The notes: generated by a model from the sequence alone, not told the origin. DNA of 64,000 bases from an uncultured Tissierellia bacterium (GCA_946402705.1 CAMIXG010000002.1:1-64000); one strand, 5' to 3'. Shown: positions 19,548-30,382, counted from the stretch's first letter. Program-made: numbers and translations.

Positions 19548-20573
19548 ATGTCATTTTTCAATGGATTTGTAAAAAACATGGGAATAGATTTAGGTACAGC
19601 AAATACACTAGTGTATATAGATGGTCAAGGCATAATAGCTAGAGAACCTTCTGTAGTGGCTAAGGATACAAGAACAGGAAATATACTTGCTGTAGGAGAA
19701 GAAGCAAAAAAAATGATTGGTAGAACACCAGGAAACATAATAGCTATAAGACCATTAAAGGATGGAGTAATAGCAGACTTTATAGTAACTAAAGACATGC
19801 TTAAGTACTTTATAGGAAAAGCAGTTAAAGGTAAGACATTTTTTCAACCAAGAGTTGTTGTGTGTGTGCCATCAGGAGTTACAGAAGTTGAAAAAAGAGC
19901 TGTAGAAGAAGCAGCTATACATGGAGGGGCTAGAGAAGCCTTTTTAATAGAAGAACCAATGGCGGCAGCTATAGGCGCAGGGCTTCCAGTCCAAGAGGCA
20001 ACAGGAAGTATGATAGTTGATATAGGAGGAGGTACTACAGAAGTTGCAGTAGTGTCTTTAGGTGGAATTGTAACATCTCTATCAATAAGAATAGGTGGAG
20101 ATGAATTAGATGAATCAATAGTTAGATTTATAAAACAAAAATATAGCCTACTAATTGGTGAAAGAACAGCGGAAGAAGTAAAAATGGAAGTAGGAAATGT
20201 ATTTGAATCAAGTGAAAAAAATCAAATGGAAATAAGGGGTAGAGATTTAGTAACTGGACTTCCTAAAACTATGATTATAACATCAGATGAAATTTTTGAA
20301 GCCTTAAAAGAGCCAGTAAGTGGAATAGTTAATGCTATAAAATCTACACTTGAAAAAACTCCACCAGAGCTTGCATCTGACATTATGGAACATGGAATAA
20401 TGTTAACAGGTGGTGGTGCTTTATTAAATGGTATAGACAGTTTAATCAAAAAAGAAACTGGTATAGCTACAAATATAGCAGAAGAACCATTAGATTGTGT
20501 AGCCATAGGAACTGGTAAGGCTTTAGACAATATAGAGATACTGAAAAAAACTTATACTAGAAATGCAAGATAA
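19548..20573 (+). CDS. mreB: Rod shape-determining protein MreB
   Basis: [37 protein letters not shown]. Confidence 0.97.
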   Translation: MSFFNGFVKNMGIDLGTANTLVYIDGQGIIAREPSVVAKDTRTGNILAVGEEAKKMIGRTPGNIIAIRPLKDGVIADFIVTKDMLKYFIGKAVKGKTFFQPRVVVCVPSGVTEVEKRAVEEAAIHGGAREAFLIEEPMAAAIGAGLPVQEATGSMIVDIGGGTTEVAVVSLGGIVTSLSIRIGGDELDESIVRFIKQKYSLLIGERTAEEVKMEVGNVFESSEKNQMEIRGRDLVTGLPKTMIITSDEIFEALKEPVSGIVNAIKSTLEKTPPELASDIMEHGIMLTGGGALLNGIDSLIKKETGIATNIAEEPLDCVAIGTGKALDNIEILKKTYTRNAR

Positions 20574-20585
20574 AGTGGTGATAGT

Positions 20586-21422
20586 ATGTATTTTTTAAAG
20601 AAAAATAAAGAAAGGATAATAATTATTTCGGTAGTTATTATCCTAATTTCTATAATATCAAGAACTAATGTTGCCAGAAGTAGCATTAGTAAAATAGAGA
20701 AGATTACAGGAAATGTATTGTCTCCAGTATTTGGTGTTGCCAATAAAGGCAGTCAAAAAGTATCTGGAGGTTTTAAGGATATTAAAAATATCTTTACTTT
20801 AAAACAAAGAAATGAAGAACTAGAGAAAAAAGTTGCAAAATTAGAAGATGAAAATAGAAAATATGAAACTACTATTAGTCAAACAGAATATCTTAGAAAT
20901 GAATATGAACTATCAAAATCGACTCAGTATAACCTTATAAAGTCTGATGTAATCGGAAGGGAAGATGGAAACTGGTTTAGTAGGTTTATGATAGATAAGG
21001 GAACTAAGGATGGTGTTAAAACTGGAGATATAGTAGTTAGGGCAGTGGAGATAGAGCAGGGAGTAGTTATAGAAGGACTAGTTGGAAGAATAATAGATGT
21101 TGGAGATAACTGGGCTAAGGTTGTAACTATAATAGATGAACTTAGTAATATTTCTTTTAATGTTATAAGAACTCAGGATAGTGGTATAGTTTCTGGAGAT
21201 TTAGAAAAGGAACTAGTAGGATATGTTTTCGATGATAAGGCAGATGTGGTAAAGGGAGACAGATTATACACATCAGGACTGGGTGGAAAATTTAAAAAAG
21301 GTTTATACATAGGTGATATAGAAGAAGTTGTAAATGATAATGAAGATATGGTTAAGAGCATCAAGGTTAAACCAGCTATCGATTTCAAAAAAATCTATAC
21401 AGTTTATGTATTATCAGAATAG
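20586..21422 (+). CDS. mreC: Rod shape-determining protein MreC
   Basis: TM, coiled coil, VIGREDGNWFSRFMIDKGTKDGVKTGD; position after mreB. Confidence 0.94.
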   Translation: MYFLKKNKERIIIISVVIILISIISRTNVARSSISKIEKITGNVLSPVFGVANKGSQKVSGGFKDIKNIFTLKQRNEELEKKVAKLEDENRKYETTISQTEYLRNEYELSKSTQYNLIKSDVIGREDGNWFSRFMIDKGTKDGVKTGDIVVRAVEIEQGVVIEGLVGRIIDVGDNWAKVVTIIDELSNISFNVIRTQDSGIVSGDLEKELVGYVFDDKADVVKGDRLYTSGLGGKFKKGLYIGDIEEVVNDNEDMVKSIKVKPAIDFKKIYTVYVLSE

Positions 21423-21434
21423 AAGAGGTAGATT

Positions 21435-21935
21435 ATGAAGTTTTTAATTTTATTTTTAGTGGCTCTAGTAAGTACCATACTACAGGGAACAGTTGCACCC
21501 TACATAAGCATAATGGGAGTAAAGTGCAATTTGATTTTAGCAGTAGTTGTTTCAATTGCTTTAGTAAATAGAAAGCCTTATGGAAGTGTTATGGGACTTA
21601 TTATGGGACTTATTCAAGATGTTTTATTTAGTCCAATAATAGGAATAAATGCCCTTATATATTTTGTGATTGGATATGTATTGGAAAATATAGAGATGCA
21701 TTATAGCAGAGATGATATATATATGCCAGTGTTTATAATGGCCTTAAGTACTTTAGGATATAACTTATTGTACTTTATTTTAATGTTTTTTTCTGCCTAT
21801 GATATATCCCTATTATTTTTCATTAAATATAAACTTATAATAGAACTGATATATAATACACTATTGATAATATTATCTTATAAGGTGATATCTAGTATAT
21901 TTGTAGCACCAGACATAAGATTTTATAGAGAATAA
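21435..21935 (+). CDS. mreD: Rod shape-determining protein MreD
   Basis: Multi-TM; GSVMGLIMGLIQDVLFSPIIGINALIYFVIGY; position after mreC. Confidence 0.9.
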   Translation: MKFLILFLVALVSTILQGTVAPYISIMGVKCNLILAVVVSIALVNRKPYGSVMGLIMGLIQDVLFSPIIGINALIYFVIGYVLENIEMHYSRDDIYMPVFIMALSTLGYNLLYFILMFFSAYDISLLFFIKYKLIIELIYNTLLIILSYKVISSIFVAPDIRFYRE

Positions 21936-21946
21936 GAGGTGAGAAA

Positions 21947-24900
21947 TTGAACTTTAAAGGAAGGTTTGGAGATAGATATAATATTTTGATAATGGTATTG
22001 AGTGTTTTAATGCTAGTCTTGGTAGTCAAACTTGCTATATTAACTATAGCAGAAGGAGATTACTATAGAGATATGGCAGACAATAAAAGACTAAAAGAGA
22101 TACCAATAACTGCTCCAAGAGGAGAAATTAGAGATAGAAATGGTAAATTAATAGCTGGAAATAAGCCTAGTTTTACAGTTCAATTATTCAAGGATGAACT
22201 GGATAACTTGGATAAGGAAAATAGGAATAAAAGTGTTTTAAACCTATCTAGAGTTTTAGGTAATGACGGTGTAACTTATCTTGATGAATTCCCAATAGAA
22301 TTAAATGTCTTTAAATATAAAACAAATGAAGATTACCTATCAGAAGAGTTAAAGCCAAAAGAAAAGGTACTACAAATCATAAAAGATAATAATTTAATAG
22401 GTGAACTTTTAGACTTAAAATACAATGAAAAAGAGTATCCAGAACATGTGGACTTTGTAGTTGCAGAATATATGATGCAGGCTCTTAGAACCAAGGGAAT
22501 AGAAATACCTATAGAAGTTGATCGAAGTGGAGAAAATGTGATTTTATACTATAGGGATGACAAAGATATCAGCACTTGGAAAAAAGAGTATGGCATAAAT
22601 GAAAGTGTAGGAGCCAAGGAAGCTTTACTACAACTTATAAATGGTAACAGTGGGATTATGAGAGAGGTTGTTAATCACTCCATGTCTAGAAAGATAGTTT
22701 ATGACAGATTAACAGCTAAAGGACTTATACCAAATGTAAAACTTGAAGAATATTCTTTAACTTATGATGAAGAATATGAAAATCAAAAACGAGAATTGAT
22801 GAAAAAATTTGATTATGTAACTTTTGATACAAGTGGAGAAGAAGATTTTTTAAGGATCTTTAAACAAATTTCTCTAAATAATTTTATTGTATCAACTGCC
22901 AAGAAAAAAAACTTTAGTGGAAGTGAAGGGCTATATGCACCAGTTGAAGATTTACTTAAAATGCTTAAAGAGGAAGATCGGGATTTAAGATTTAAGGTTA
23001 AAATAAATGAAGCTACTGAGACTGCAGAGATAGAATATCTTGGAAAAGATAAGATGGGGAAAAATTCTGTAGTGGAATTTATTATAAAAAAATCAGAGGA
23101 ATTAGATGTTTTAGATGATTTCTTAAAAGCAGATGAAATAAGAGGACTAGCTCAATCACAATTATTAAAGGATGGAATTAATACTAAAATATCTGTAAGT
23201 GATGGTTATGAATACACTTTCTTAAGGGATAAGGAGTCTATTTATAACAAGTCTAATAAAATTGAAAAAGATGCCAGTGCAAAAGAAGCCTTTGATAAAC
23301 TTAGGGAAAAACAAGAAATAAGCCCAACTTTATCAAAATATGAAGCTAGGTCTATCTTGGTGATTAATAGCGCCCTATCTCATCAAAGTCATAAGGCCTA
23401 TGCACCAATTAATATAGCCTATGGATTAAAGGATATGACAGTTGCTAAGATAGAAGAGGGACTTGCTGATGTAAGTGGAGTTGATATATCAATAGAACCT
23501 GTTAGATATTATCCAAATGGAGAAACTGCTGCACATATATTAGGATATCTTGGAAGGATAAGTCAAAAATCTGAAATTGAAGAGTATGTTGACGAAAAGG
23601 GATATTCTCCAAATGATATAATTGGTAAAACTGGTATAGAACAAAGTTTTGAGGATAATCTAAGAGGTAAAAATGGATTTAAGAGGGTAGAAGTAGATGT
23701 TTTTGGAAATACTACCAAGGTTATAGAAGAGAAAAAACCTATACCTGGCGATAATATCTATTTATCCATAGACTTAGATGTTCAAAAAGAAGCTGAAAGA
23801 GCCTTAGAACAAAGTTTAGTAGGAATAAGATCAGGAGGATCCTATAAGAGTAAGTGGGGTAACTATGCATTTGCAACAAATGGTGGTAGAGCTTATAGAA
23901 ATGCAACATCGGGCTCTACTGTAGCAGTAAATGTAAACAATGGAGATGTAATAGCAATGGCCAGTTATCCAGCCTATGACCCAAATCTTTTCTCAACGGG
24001 TATATCTTCAGGAGATTGGGAAAGTTTATTTCCTGAAAATGAGGAAGATCAGTTGGCACCAAGGCCACTTTATAATATAGCTACACAAACAGCAGTTCAG
24101 CCAGGATCAGTATTTAAGATGGTAACAGCACTTGCAGGGCTTGAGCAAGGTCTTAGTCCTAAGAGAACCATTAGAGATATGGGCTATGTAAGTGTAGGTA
24201 ATGATGAGTTTAGTTGTTACCTTAGAAAAAAAGGTGGAAGTCATGGAGCTGTAGATGTTGAAAAAGCTTTAGAAGTTTCATGTAACTACTATTTTTATTC
24301 TTTGGCCCTAGGTATGAATCAAAAAACTGGAGAAAACCTAGGTATAAAGGTTACAATTGATGATATAATAAATATGGTAGAGCAACTTGGTATGAATGAT
24401 AAGACTGGTATAGAAATAAAGATACCATCTGAAGTTTCAGGAGGAGCACCAAATCCTAAGGTAAAAGAAGATGGAATGAAAAATATGCTTAGGAATTTCC
24501 TTAGAAAAAATATGAGAAGTTATGTTGCAGAAGATGCTAAAATTAGTGACCAAGAGTTGGAAAATATAATTGAAGAAGTAGTTAGTTGGACAGATATCCA
24601 GCCAGTTTTAACTAAGAGGGATGTTGTTCTTAGACTTAGGGAATATGGAATAAATTCTGAGAGAATACTCCCAGGTAATAAGGAAGACCTTGCAGATAGT
24701 ATAAAATATAACTACTTAAACCAAGCAAGATGGACTATGGCAGATACAATAAATGTAACCATAGGACAAGGACATAATGCCTATACACCAATTCAGATGG
24801 CAAATTATATAGCATCAATAACAAATGGTGGTTATAACAATAAATTGACTTTGATAAATAATATTAAGGATTATAACAATTCTAAAATAGTATATGAACC

Positions 24901-25288
24901 AAAAAGAGAATCTGTAAAACTAGATTTGAATAATCCTGAAAACTTAGAGAGTCTAAAAAGAGGTATGCTTAGAGTTTCTAAAACAGGTACTGGTAGAAGA
25001 ACTTTTGCAGGAGTTCCAGTAAATATAGGTAGTAAGACTGGTACTGCTGAAAAAGATGGAAAGATACCAGGAACAAATGAAAAATATGATAACTTTGGTT
25101 GGTTTGTAGCGTTTGGACCATACGAAAAACCAGAAATAGCAGTAGCTAGTATAATATTTCAAGGTGGTAGTGGAGGTAATGCTGGGCCAATGACAAGAGA
25201 TTTAATAGCTGAGTATTTAGGCTTAAATTCGGAAGCAAAGATTCAAGAAGAAGAGCAGTTACCTTTCAAAAATAAATTAACTCAATAA
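21947..25288 (+). CDS. mrdA: Penicillin-binding protein 2 / class B transpeptidase, enlarged (1113 aa)
   Basis: PRGEIRDRNGKLIA; SVFK (SxxK), SCN (SxN), KTG; follows mreBCD; TTG start. Confidence 0.92.
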   Translation: MNFKGRFGDRYNILIMVLSVLMLVLVVKLAILTIAEGDYYRDMADNKRLKEIPITAPRGEIRDRNGKLIAGNKPSFTVQLFKDELDNLDKENRNKSVLNLSRVLGNDGVTYLDEFPIELNVFKYKTNEDYLSEELKPKEKVLQIIKDNNLIGELLDLKYNEKEYPEHVDFVVAEYMMQALRTKGIEIPIEVDRSGENVILYYRDDKDISTWKKEYGINESVGAKEALLQLINGNSGIMREVVNHSMSRKIVYDRLTAKGLIPNVKLEEYSLTYDEEYENQKRELMKKFDYVTFDTSGEEDFLRIFKQISLNNFIVSTAKKKNFSGSEGLYAPVEDLLKMLKEEDRDLRFKVKINEATETAEIEYLGKDKMGKNSVVEFIIKKSEELDVLDDFLKADEIRGLAQSQLLKDGINTKISVSDGYEYTFLRDKESIYNKSNKIEKDASAKEAFDKLREKQEISPTLSKYEARSILVINSALSHQSHKAYAPINIAYGLKDMTVAKIEEGLADVSGVDISIEPVRYYPNGETAAHILGYLGRISQKSEIEEYVDEKGYSPNDIIGKTGIEQSFEDNLRGKNGFKRVEVDVFGNTTKVIEEKKPIPGDNIYLSIDLDVQKEAERALEQSLVGIRSGGSYKSKWGNYAFATNGGRAYRNATSGSTVAVNVNNGDVIAMASYPAYDPNLFSTGISSGDWESLFPENEEDQLAPRPLYNIATQTAVQPGSVFKMVTALAGLEQGLSPKRTIRDMGYVSVGNDEFSCYLRKKGGSHGAVDVEKALEVSCNYYFYSLALGMNQKTGENLGIKVTIDDIINMVEQLGMNDKTGIEIKIPSEVSGGAPNPKVKEDGMKNMLRNFLRKNMRSYVAEDAKISDQELENIIEEVVSWTDIQPVLTKRDVVLRLREYGINSERILPGNKEDLADSIKYNYLNQARWTMADTINVTIGQGHNAYTPIQMANYIASITNGGYNNKLTLINNIKDYNNSKIVYEPKRESVKLDLNNPENLESLKRGMLRVSKTGTGRRTFAGVPVNIGSKTGTAEKDGKIPGTNEKYDNFGWFVAFGPYEKPEIAVASIIFQGGSGGNAGPMTRDLIAEYLGLNSEAKIQEEEQLPFKNKLTQ

Positions 25289-25308
25289 ATATGAAAGGGA
25301 GAAACAAT

Positions 25309-25962
25309 ATGATTGAAGAGAGGGTCAATTTTCGTGGTGAAAATGATGGTGTTCATCTTATAGTAGAGGGTGGAAACTTTAGAAATATATTAATAGAGTT
25401 GGATAAGAAACTAAAAAAGGGAAAAGGCTTCTATGATGGAGCCAAACTCCTTTCAATCTATTCGGAAGAACTTTCTATCTTAGAAAAGATTGAAATAGCC
25501 TATAGATTAAAGTATAAGTTTAAATTTGTTTTAGATGATGAAGAACTTACTAAAATGATGCAGGAAGATAAAAAAGAAGAAAAAAAAATTGTAGAAATGC
25601 CCCAAGACATATATACTAGATGTGACACCTTGTTTATCCATAGAACAGTTAGATCAGGACAAGTGATAACTCACGAGGGAAGTATAGTTATAATAGGTGA
25701 TGTTAATCCAGGTGCTATAATAGAAGCTAAACTTAATATAATAGTTCTAGGAAACTTTAGAGGTAGTGGAAGTGCAGGAGAGAATGACGAAAACTCAATA
25801 ATAGCTGCTTACAGGTTAAATCCTACACAGTTAAAAATAGCAGATAAAATAGCAAGAGCACCAGACGAGAAAGATACGGACCATAATAGAAGTTCTTTGC
25901 CAGAAATAGCTAGAATAATAAATGGGAAAATAGTTATAGAACCTTATTTACCAAACAAATAA
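25309..25962 (+). CDS. minC: Septum site-determining protein MinC
   Basis: TLFIHRTVRSGQVITHEGSIVIIGDVNPGAIIEAKLNIIVLGNFRG; upstream of minD. ATG 25309 preferred. Confidence 0.93.
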   Translation: MIEERVNFRGENDGVHLIVEGGNFRNILIELDKKLKKGKGFYDGAKLLSIYSEELSILEKIEIAYRLKYKFKFVLDDEELTKMMQEDKKEEKKIVEMPQDIYTRCDTLFIHRTVRSGQVITHEGSIVIIGDVNPGAIIEAKLNIIVLGNFRGSGSAGENDENSIIAAYRLNPTQLKIADKIARAPDEKDTDHNRSSLPEIARIINGKIVIEPYLPNK

Positions 25963-25978
25963 TTAAGGAGGATATTTA

Positions 25979-26791
25979 ATGGGCGAAAAACAAAAGGGAA
26001 TAGCAATAGTTGTTACTTCTGGGAAAGGTGGAGTAGGTAAGACTACTACATCTGCAAACATAGGTACAGGACTTGCATTGAAAGGAAAATCTGTAGCAAT
26101 AGTAGATGCAGATATAGGTCTTAGAAACCTAGATGTTGTTATGGGATTGGAAAATAGAATAGTATATGACTTGGTAGATGTTGTAGACGGAAATTGTAAG
26201 TTGACTCAAGCACTTATAAGGGACAAAAGACAAAGTGAGCTTTACTTATTACCAGCAGCACAAACTAAAGATAAGACTGCTGTAACACCAGAACAGATGT
26301 TAGACTTGGTTAATCAATTAAAAGAAAAGTTTGATTATGTAATCATGGACTCACCTGCAGGAATAGAACAAGGATTTCAAAATTCTATAGCAGGAGCAGA
26401 TATGGCTTTAGTAGTTACTACACCAGAAGTATCTGCTGTTAGAGATGCAGATAGAGTAATTGGACTTTTAGAATCAAATGAGATACAAAATCCAAGACTT
26501 ATTATAAATAGAATAAGACAAGATATGGTAAATAGAGGAGACATGCTAGATAAAGAAGATATAATGGATATTCTTGGCATTGATCTAATAGGAATAGTAC
26601 CAGATGATGAAGCTATTGTTATATCAACAAACAAGGGAGAGCCAGTAGTTTCTAGTGGTGATAATATTGCCAGTAAGGCATTTGATAACATAACTAGAAG
26701 GATAATGGGAGAAGAAATCGAACTAATAGACTTAGATGCTAATCGTGAAGGAAAAATGAGTAAAATATTGAAATTATTATTTAATAAATAG
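25979..26791 (+). CDS. minD: Septum site-determining protein MinD
   Basis: VVTSGKGGVGKTTTSANIGTGLA; IMDSPAGIEQGF. Confidence 0.97.
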   Translation: MGEKQKGIAIVVTSGKGGVGKTTTSANIGTGLALKGKSVAIVDADIGLRNLDVVMGLENRIVYDLVDVVDGNCKLTQALIRDKRQSELYLLPAAQTKDKTAVTPEQMLDLVNQLKEKFDYVIMDSPAGIEQGFQNSIAGADMALVVTTPEVSAVRDADRVIGLLESNEIQNPRLIINRIRQDMVNRGDMLDKEDIMDILGIDLIGIVPDDEAIVISTNKGEPVVSSGDNIASKAFDNITRRIMGEEIELIDLDANREGKMSKILKLLFNK

Positions 26792-26803
26792 GAGGAGTAT
26801 ACA

Positions 26804-27076
26804 TTGGACTTTTTTAGTTTATTCAAGAAAAAAGAAAGTAGTAAAGATGTAGCTAAAGAAAGACTAAAACTTGTATTAGTACAAGATAGAACTGATATTG
26901 CTCCAAAGTTTTTAGAAATGATACAGGGAGAAATATTAGAAGTTATATCTAAATATGCAGATGTAGAAACCGACGAAATCGATATAAAACTAACTAGAAT
27001 GAAAAGAGACGATAGCACTACAATATCAGCTTTAGTTGCAAATATACCATTTACTAACCCTAGAAATTTTAATTAG
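26804..27076 (+). CDS. minE: Cell division topological specificity factor MinE
   Basis: KERLKLVLVQDRTDIAPKFLEMIQGEILEVISKY; after minD. Confidence 0.95.
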   Translation: MDFFSLFKKKESSKDVAKERLKLVLVQDRTDIAPKFLEMIQGEILEVISKYADVETDEIDIKLTRMKRDDSTTISALVANIPFTNPRNFN

Positions 27077-27085
27077 GAGAAGAGA

Positions 27086-28120
27086 ATGATAAAAAGACAT
27101 AAATTAATAGTGCTTTGTTTAATAATGTCTGTAGTACTTGCAGGATGTGGAAAATCAAAAACACCAGTACAATCTGAAACTAGTTTTTTGATGGACACTG
27201 TGGCTACAATAAGTATATATGATAAAAAAGATAAGGACATAATTAATCAAGCTTTTAAGAGAACTACGGAAGTAGAAGATTTAATGAGTAAAACCATTGC
27301 TAAAAGTGACATAAGTAATATCAATAAAAATGCAGGGGAAAAAGGTGTTAAGGTATCAGAGGAAACTTATAACATCATAAAAAAAGCTTTGGAGATAGCA
27401 GAAAAAACTGATGGTGCCTTTGATCCAAGCATAGGACCCTTGGTAGAACTTTGGAATATAAAAGAAACTGAAGATAGGAACTGGATACCTACAGAAGAAG
27501 AAATAGAAGCTGCAAAAACCTTGGTAAATTATAAAGATGTAGAGCTATCCAATGGAGAAGTTAAGCTTCTTAAAAAAGGTATGAAGCTGGATCTTGGAGG
27601 TATAGCTAAGGGTTATGGAGCAGATGAGGTTAGAAAAGTTTTAGAAGCAAATAAGGTTGAGTCTGCAATCATTGACCTAGGTGGAAATATTTTTGCCATG
27701 GGTTCTAAATACAATGACGAACCATGGAATATTGGTATAAAAAATCCAGATAGTAGTGAAAGCGACTACATAGGAATAGTAGGTGTAGAAGATAAAACTG
27801 TAGTTACATCAGGAGGCTATGAAAGATACTTTAAAATAGGTGATGAAATCTATCATCATATTATAGAGCCAGAAACAGGTTATCCAGCAAAGAGTGAATT
27901 TAAAAGTGTAACAATAGTAGGAGATAACTCCATGCTGGCAGATGCACTTAGTACATCTATATACATCCTAGGACTTGAAAAGGGAAAAGAACTAATATCA
28001 AGTATAAAAGATGTTGATGTAATATTTTTAACTACAGATGATATAGTGTATGTGTCTAAAGGACTTAAAGATAACTTTGTATTAAAAAATGAAAAACTAC
28101 AGTTAAAAGAGTTGGATTAG
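27086..28120 (+). CDS. apbE: FAD:protein FMN transferase, lipoprotein
   Basis: Lipobox VLAGC; DTVATISIYD; DLGGIAKGYGADEV; GGNIFAMG. Confidence 0.93.
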   Translation: MIKRHKLIVLCLIMSVVLAGCGKSKTPVQSETSFLMDTVATISIYDKKDKDIINQAFKRTTEVEDLMSKTIAKSDISNINKNAGEKGVKVSEETYNIIKKALEIAEKTDGAFDPSIGPLVELWNIKETEDRNWIPTEEEIEAAKTLVNYKDVELSNGEVKLLKKGMKLDLGGIAKGYGADEVRKVLEANKVESAIIDLGGNIFAMGSKYNDEPWNIGIKNPDSSESDYIGIVGVEDKTVVTSGGYERYFKIGDEIYHHIIEPETGYPAKSEFKSVTIVGDNSMLADALSTSIYILGLEKGKELISSIKDVDVIFLTTDDIVYVSKGLKDNFVLKNEKLQLKELD

Positions 28121-28129
28121 GAGAGAGTT

Positions 28130-29293
28130 ATGAATTACATCTTTATAGATTTAAAACAGGAGATTCAAAGAATTGGTTTAGTGAAAGAAAATAAGCTTTT
28201 GGAAATCTATGTAGATGAAGATAATAAGGTTAATATAGGTGAAATATATAGGGGTAGAGTTCAATCAGTTATAAAGGGATTGAACTCTGCCTTTGTTGAT
28301 TTAGGGACTGATAAAAATGCCTATCTTAGTTTTAAAGATGTTTATCTACAAGAAAATCAGGACATAGGGGAAGTACTAGTAGAGAATAAGGAAATTATAG
28401 TTCAAGTGGAAAAAGAGGGAATACTTGATAAGGGGCCAAAGGTTACAAATAAAATAGAAATATCAGGAGTGAACATGGTTGTAACACCCTATAATAAGAC
28501 TATAAGAATTTCTAGGAAAATAAAGGATAGGGAGCTTATAGATAATTTAAAAAAGATAGCTGAAAAAATAAACTTTAGGAACTTTGGACTTATTTTTAGA
28601 ACAAGCGCTCAAGAAATGAACTTGGAAACTTTGGAAAATGAATATGTAGGACTGGTTAAAGAATTTGATACGATTCAAAGAGAAAAAAACTTTTTACCCT
28701 GCCCAAAACTTATCTATAAGGAACTTAGGGACTGGGAGCTTATGATTTTAGATGAATATGAAAATATAGATAAAATCCTAGTTAATGAAAGAAATATATT
28801 TGAAGAAATGAAACAAGTGCTTTTAGAAAAAATAGGAGATACAAGTAAATTGATATTTGAGGATTATCAGCTTGAATATGATGAAAATGTATATCCAATG
28901 ATAAATAAGGCATTAAAGAGAAAGCTTAGTTTAAATTCTGGGGCATCTCTTGTATTTGATGAGTTAGAGGCACTAACTGCTATAGATGTTAATACACAAG
29001 CCATTAAGAAAGATAAATCTTTTAGAAAGAACATACTAAAGGCAAATTTAGATTCTGCAAAAAAAATTGCCTGGGAAATAAGGCTTAGAAATATATCAGG
29101 AATTATTTTAATTGATTTTATAAATATGGATAGGCAGGAAGATAGAGAAAGAGTAAAAAATACTCTTATAGCAGAACTTGGCAAGGATAGAATAAAATCT
29201 TTTGTCTATGACTATACAAAATTGGGTCTGCTTGAGATGAACAGAACTAAAAAAAGAAATAGTCTTAAAAATACATGGAAGCCCTTAAAATAG
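28130..29293 (+). CDS. Ribonuclease G/E family protein, short form
   Basis: S1-like segment (GEIYRGRVQSVIKGLNSAFVDLG); catalytic TAIDVNT and IILIDFINMD motifs; ends ...LGLLEMNRTKKRNSLKNTWKPLK. Confidence 0.9.
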   Translation: MNYIFIDLKQEIQRIGLVKENKLLEIYVDEDNKVNIGEIYRGRVQSVIKGLNSAFVDLGTDKNAYLSFKDVYLQENQDIGEVLVENKEIIVQVEKEGILDKGPKVTNKIEISGVNMVVTPYNKTIRISRKIKDRELIDNLKKIAEKINFRNFGLIFRTSAQEMNLETLENEYVGLVKEFDTIQREKNFLPCPKLIYKELRDWELMILDEYENIDKILVNERNIFEEMKQVLLEKIGDTSKLIFEDYQLEYDENVYPMINKALKRKLSLNSGASLVFDELEALTAIDVNTQAIKKDKSFRKNILKANLDSAKKIAWEIRLRNISGIILIDFINMDRQEDRERVKNTLIAELGKDRIKSFVYDYTKLGLLEMNRTKKRNSLKNTWKPLK

Positions 29294-29316
29294 ACAGAAA
29301 TAAAGATAAAAAATAA

Positions 29317-29345
29317 TTGACAAGAACTAGTATTTCTGTTAGAAT
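29317..29345 (+). promoter_or_regulatory. SigA promoter for rplU
   Basis: TTGACA - 17 nt - TAGAAT. Confidence 0.8.
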
Positions 29346-29352
29346 TATTAAG

Positions 29353-29412
29353 AATGTAGCCGCTCAGTTTAGGTTTTAAGCGTAGCACCTAAATTGGCGA
29401 GACTGGTTTGAG
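29353..29412 (+). promoter_or_regulatory. Ribosomal protein L21 leader RNA
   Basis: GTAGCCGCTCAGTTTAGGTTTTAAGCGTAGCACCTAAATTGGCGAGACTGG directly upstream of rplU, resembling the Firmicutes L21 leader. Confidence 0.75.
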
Positions 29413-29424
29413 GAGGTGTAGTAG

Positions 29425-29736
29425 ATGTTCGCAATAATTGAAACAGGTGGAAAACAATATAAAGTTCAAAAAGATGATATACTTTTTGTAGAAAAATTAG
29501 AAGCTGAAGCAGGAGAAACAGTAACTCTTGATAAAGTACTAATGACATCTAATGATGGAGATGTTAAAGTTGGAAAACCATATGTTGATGGCGTTAAAGT
29601 TGAAGCTGAAGTTGTAGCTCAAGGTAAAAATAAAAAAATCGTTGTATTTAAATTTAAACCTAAAAATAACTTTAGAAAAAAACAAGGTCATCGTCAACCA
29701 TATACAAAATTAAGAATAACAAATATCATGGCTTAG
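29425..29736 (+). CDS. rplU: 50S ribosomal protein L21
   Basis: [18 protein letters not shown]...[11 protein letters not shown]. Confidence 0.98.
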   Translation: MFAIIETGGKQYKVQKDDILFVEKLEAEAGETVTLDKVLMTSNDGDVKVGKPYVDGVKVEAEVVAQGKNKKIVVFKFKPKNNFRKKQGHRQPYTKLRITNIMA

Positions 29737-29740
29737 TATC

Positions 29741-30088
29741 ATGGTTAAGGTTATTTTTTATAAAGACTTAGATGATAAAATTGTAAGATATAAAATAAAA
29801 GGACATGCTGATTATGACGATTATGGAAAAGATATAGTTTGTGCAGCTGTTTCTGTCTTGGCACAGAATACCATAATGTCTATGTTTCAAGTGATTGATA
29901 TAGATAAGGAGTCTGTTGAATATAAGATAGATGATAAAACTGGATTTCTAGATTTCAAATTAAAAGAAAATATTGATTCTGAAAAATTTATGCAAGCGCA
30001 AATTTTACTTAAATCGTTAGAAGTTGGAGTGGTTAGTATAGCTAACTCATATCCTAAGCATGTGACACTCAACTACGAGGGGGTGTAG
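29741..30088 (+). CDS. prp: Ribosomal-processing cysteine protease Prp
   Basis: [25 protein letters not shown]; between L21 and L27 genes. Confidence 0.92.
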   Translation: MVKVIFYKDLDDKIVRYKIKGHADYDDYGKDIVCAAVSVLAQNTIMSMFQVIDIDKESVEYKIDDKTGFLDFKLKENIDSEKFMQAQILLKSLEVGVVSIANSYPKHVTLNYEGV

Positions 30089-30090
30089 TA

Positions 30091-30381
30091 ATGTTAATGA
30101 TGAATTTACAATTATTTGCTTCTAAAAAAGGAGCAGGTAGTACAAAAAACGGTAGAGACAGTCAATCTAAAAGATTAGGTGTTAAGACTGGAGATGGACA
30201 AGAAGTTTCAGCAGGAAGTATAATAGTTAGACAAAGAGGAACTAAAATACATCCAGGCCATAATGTAGGTTTAGGAAAAGATGATACATTATTTGCTAAA
30301 GCTGACGGATTTGTTAAATTCGAAAGAAAAGGTAAAAATAAAAAACAAGTAAGTATTTATACTGCTGAAGAATTAGCATAG
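30091..30381 (+). CDS. rpmA: 50S ribosomal protein L27 with N-terminal propeptide
   Basis: [29 protein letters not shown]; propeptide before ASKKG. Confidence 0.97.
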   Translation: MLMMNLQLFASKKGAGSTKNGRDSQSKRLGVKTGDGQEVSAGSIIVRQRGTKIHPGHNVGLGKDDTLFAKADGFVKFERKGKNKKQVSIYTAEELA

Positions 30382-30382
30382 A

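Noticed and set aside
26377-27018. 213-aa minus-strand ORF antisense to minD/minE
   Set aside because: Ser/Leu/Ile-rich low-complexity translation typical of antisense to A/G-rich coding sequence; minD and minE are unambiguous on the plus strand.
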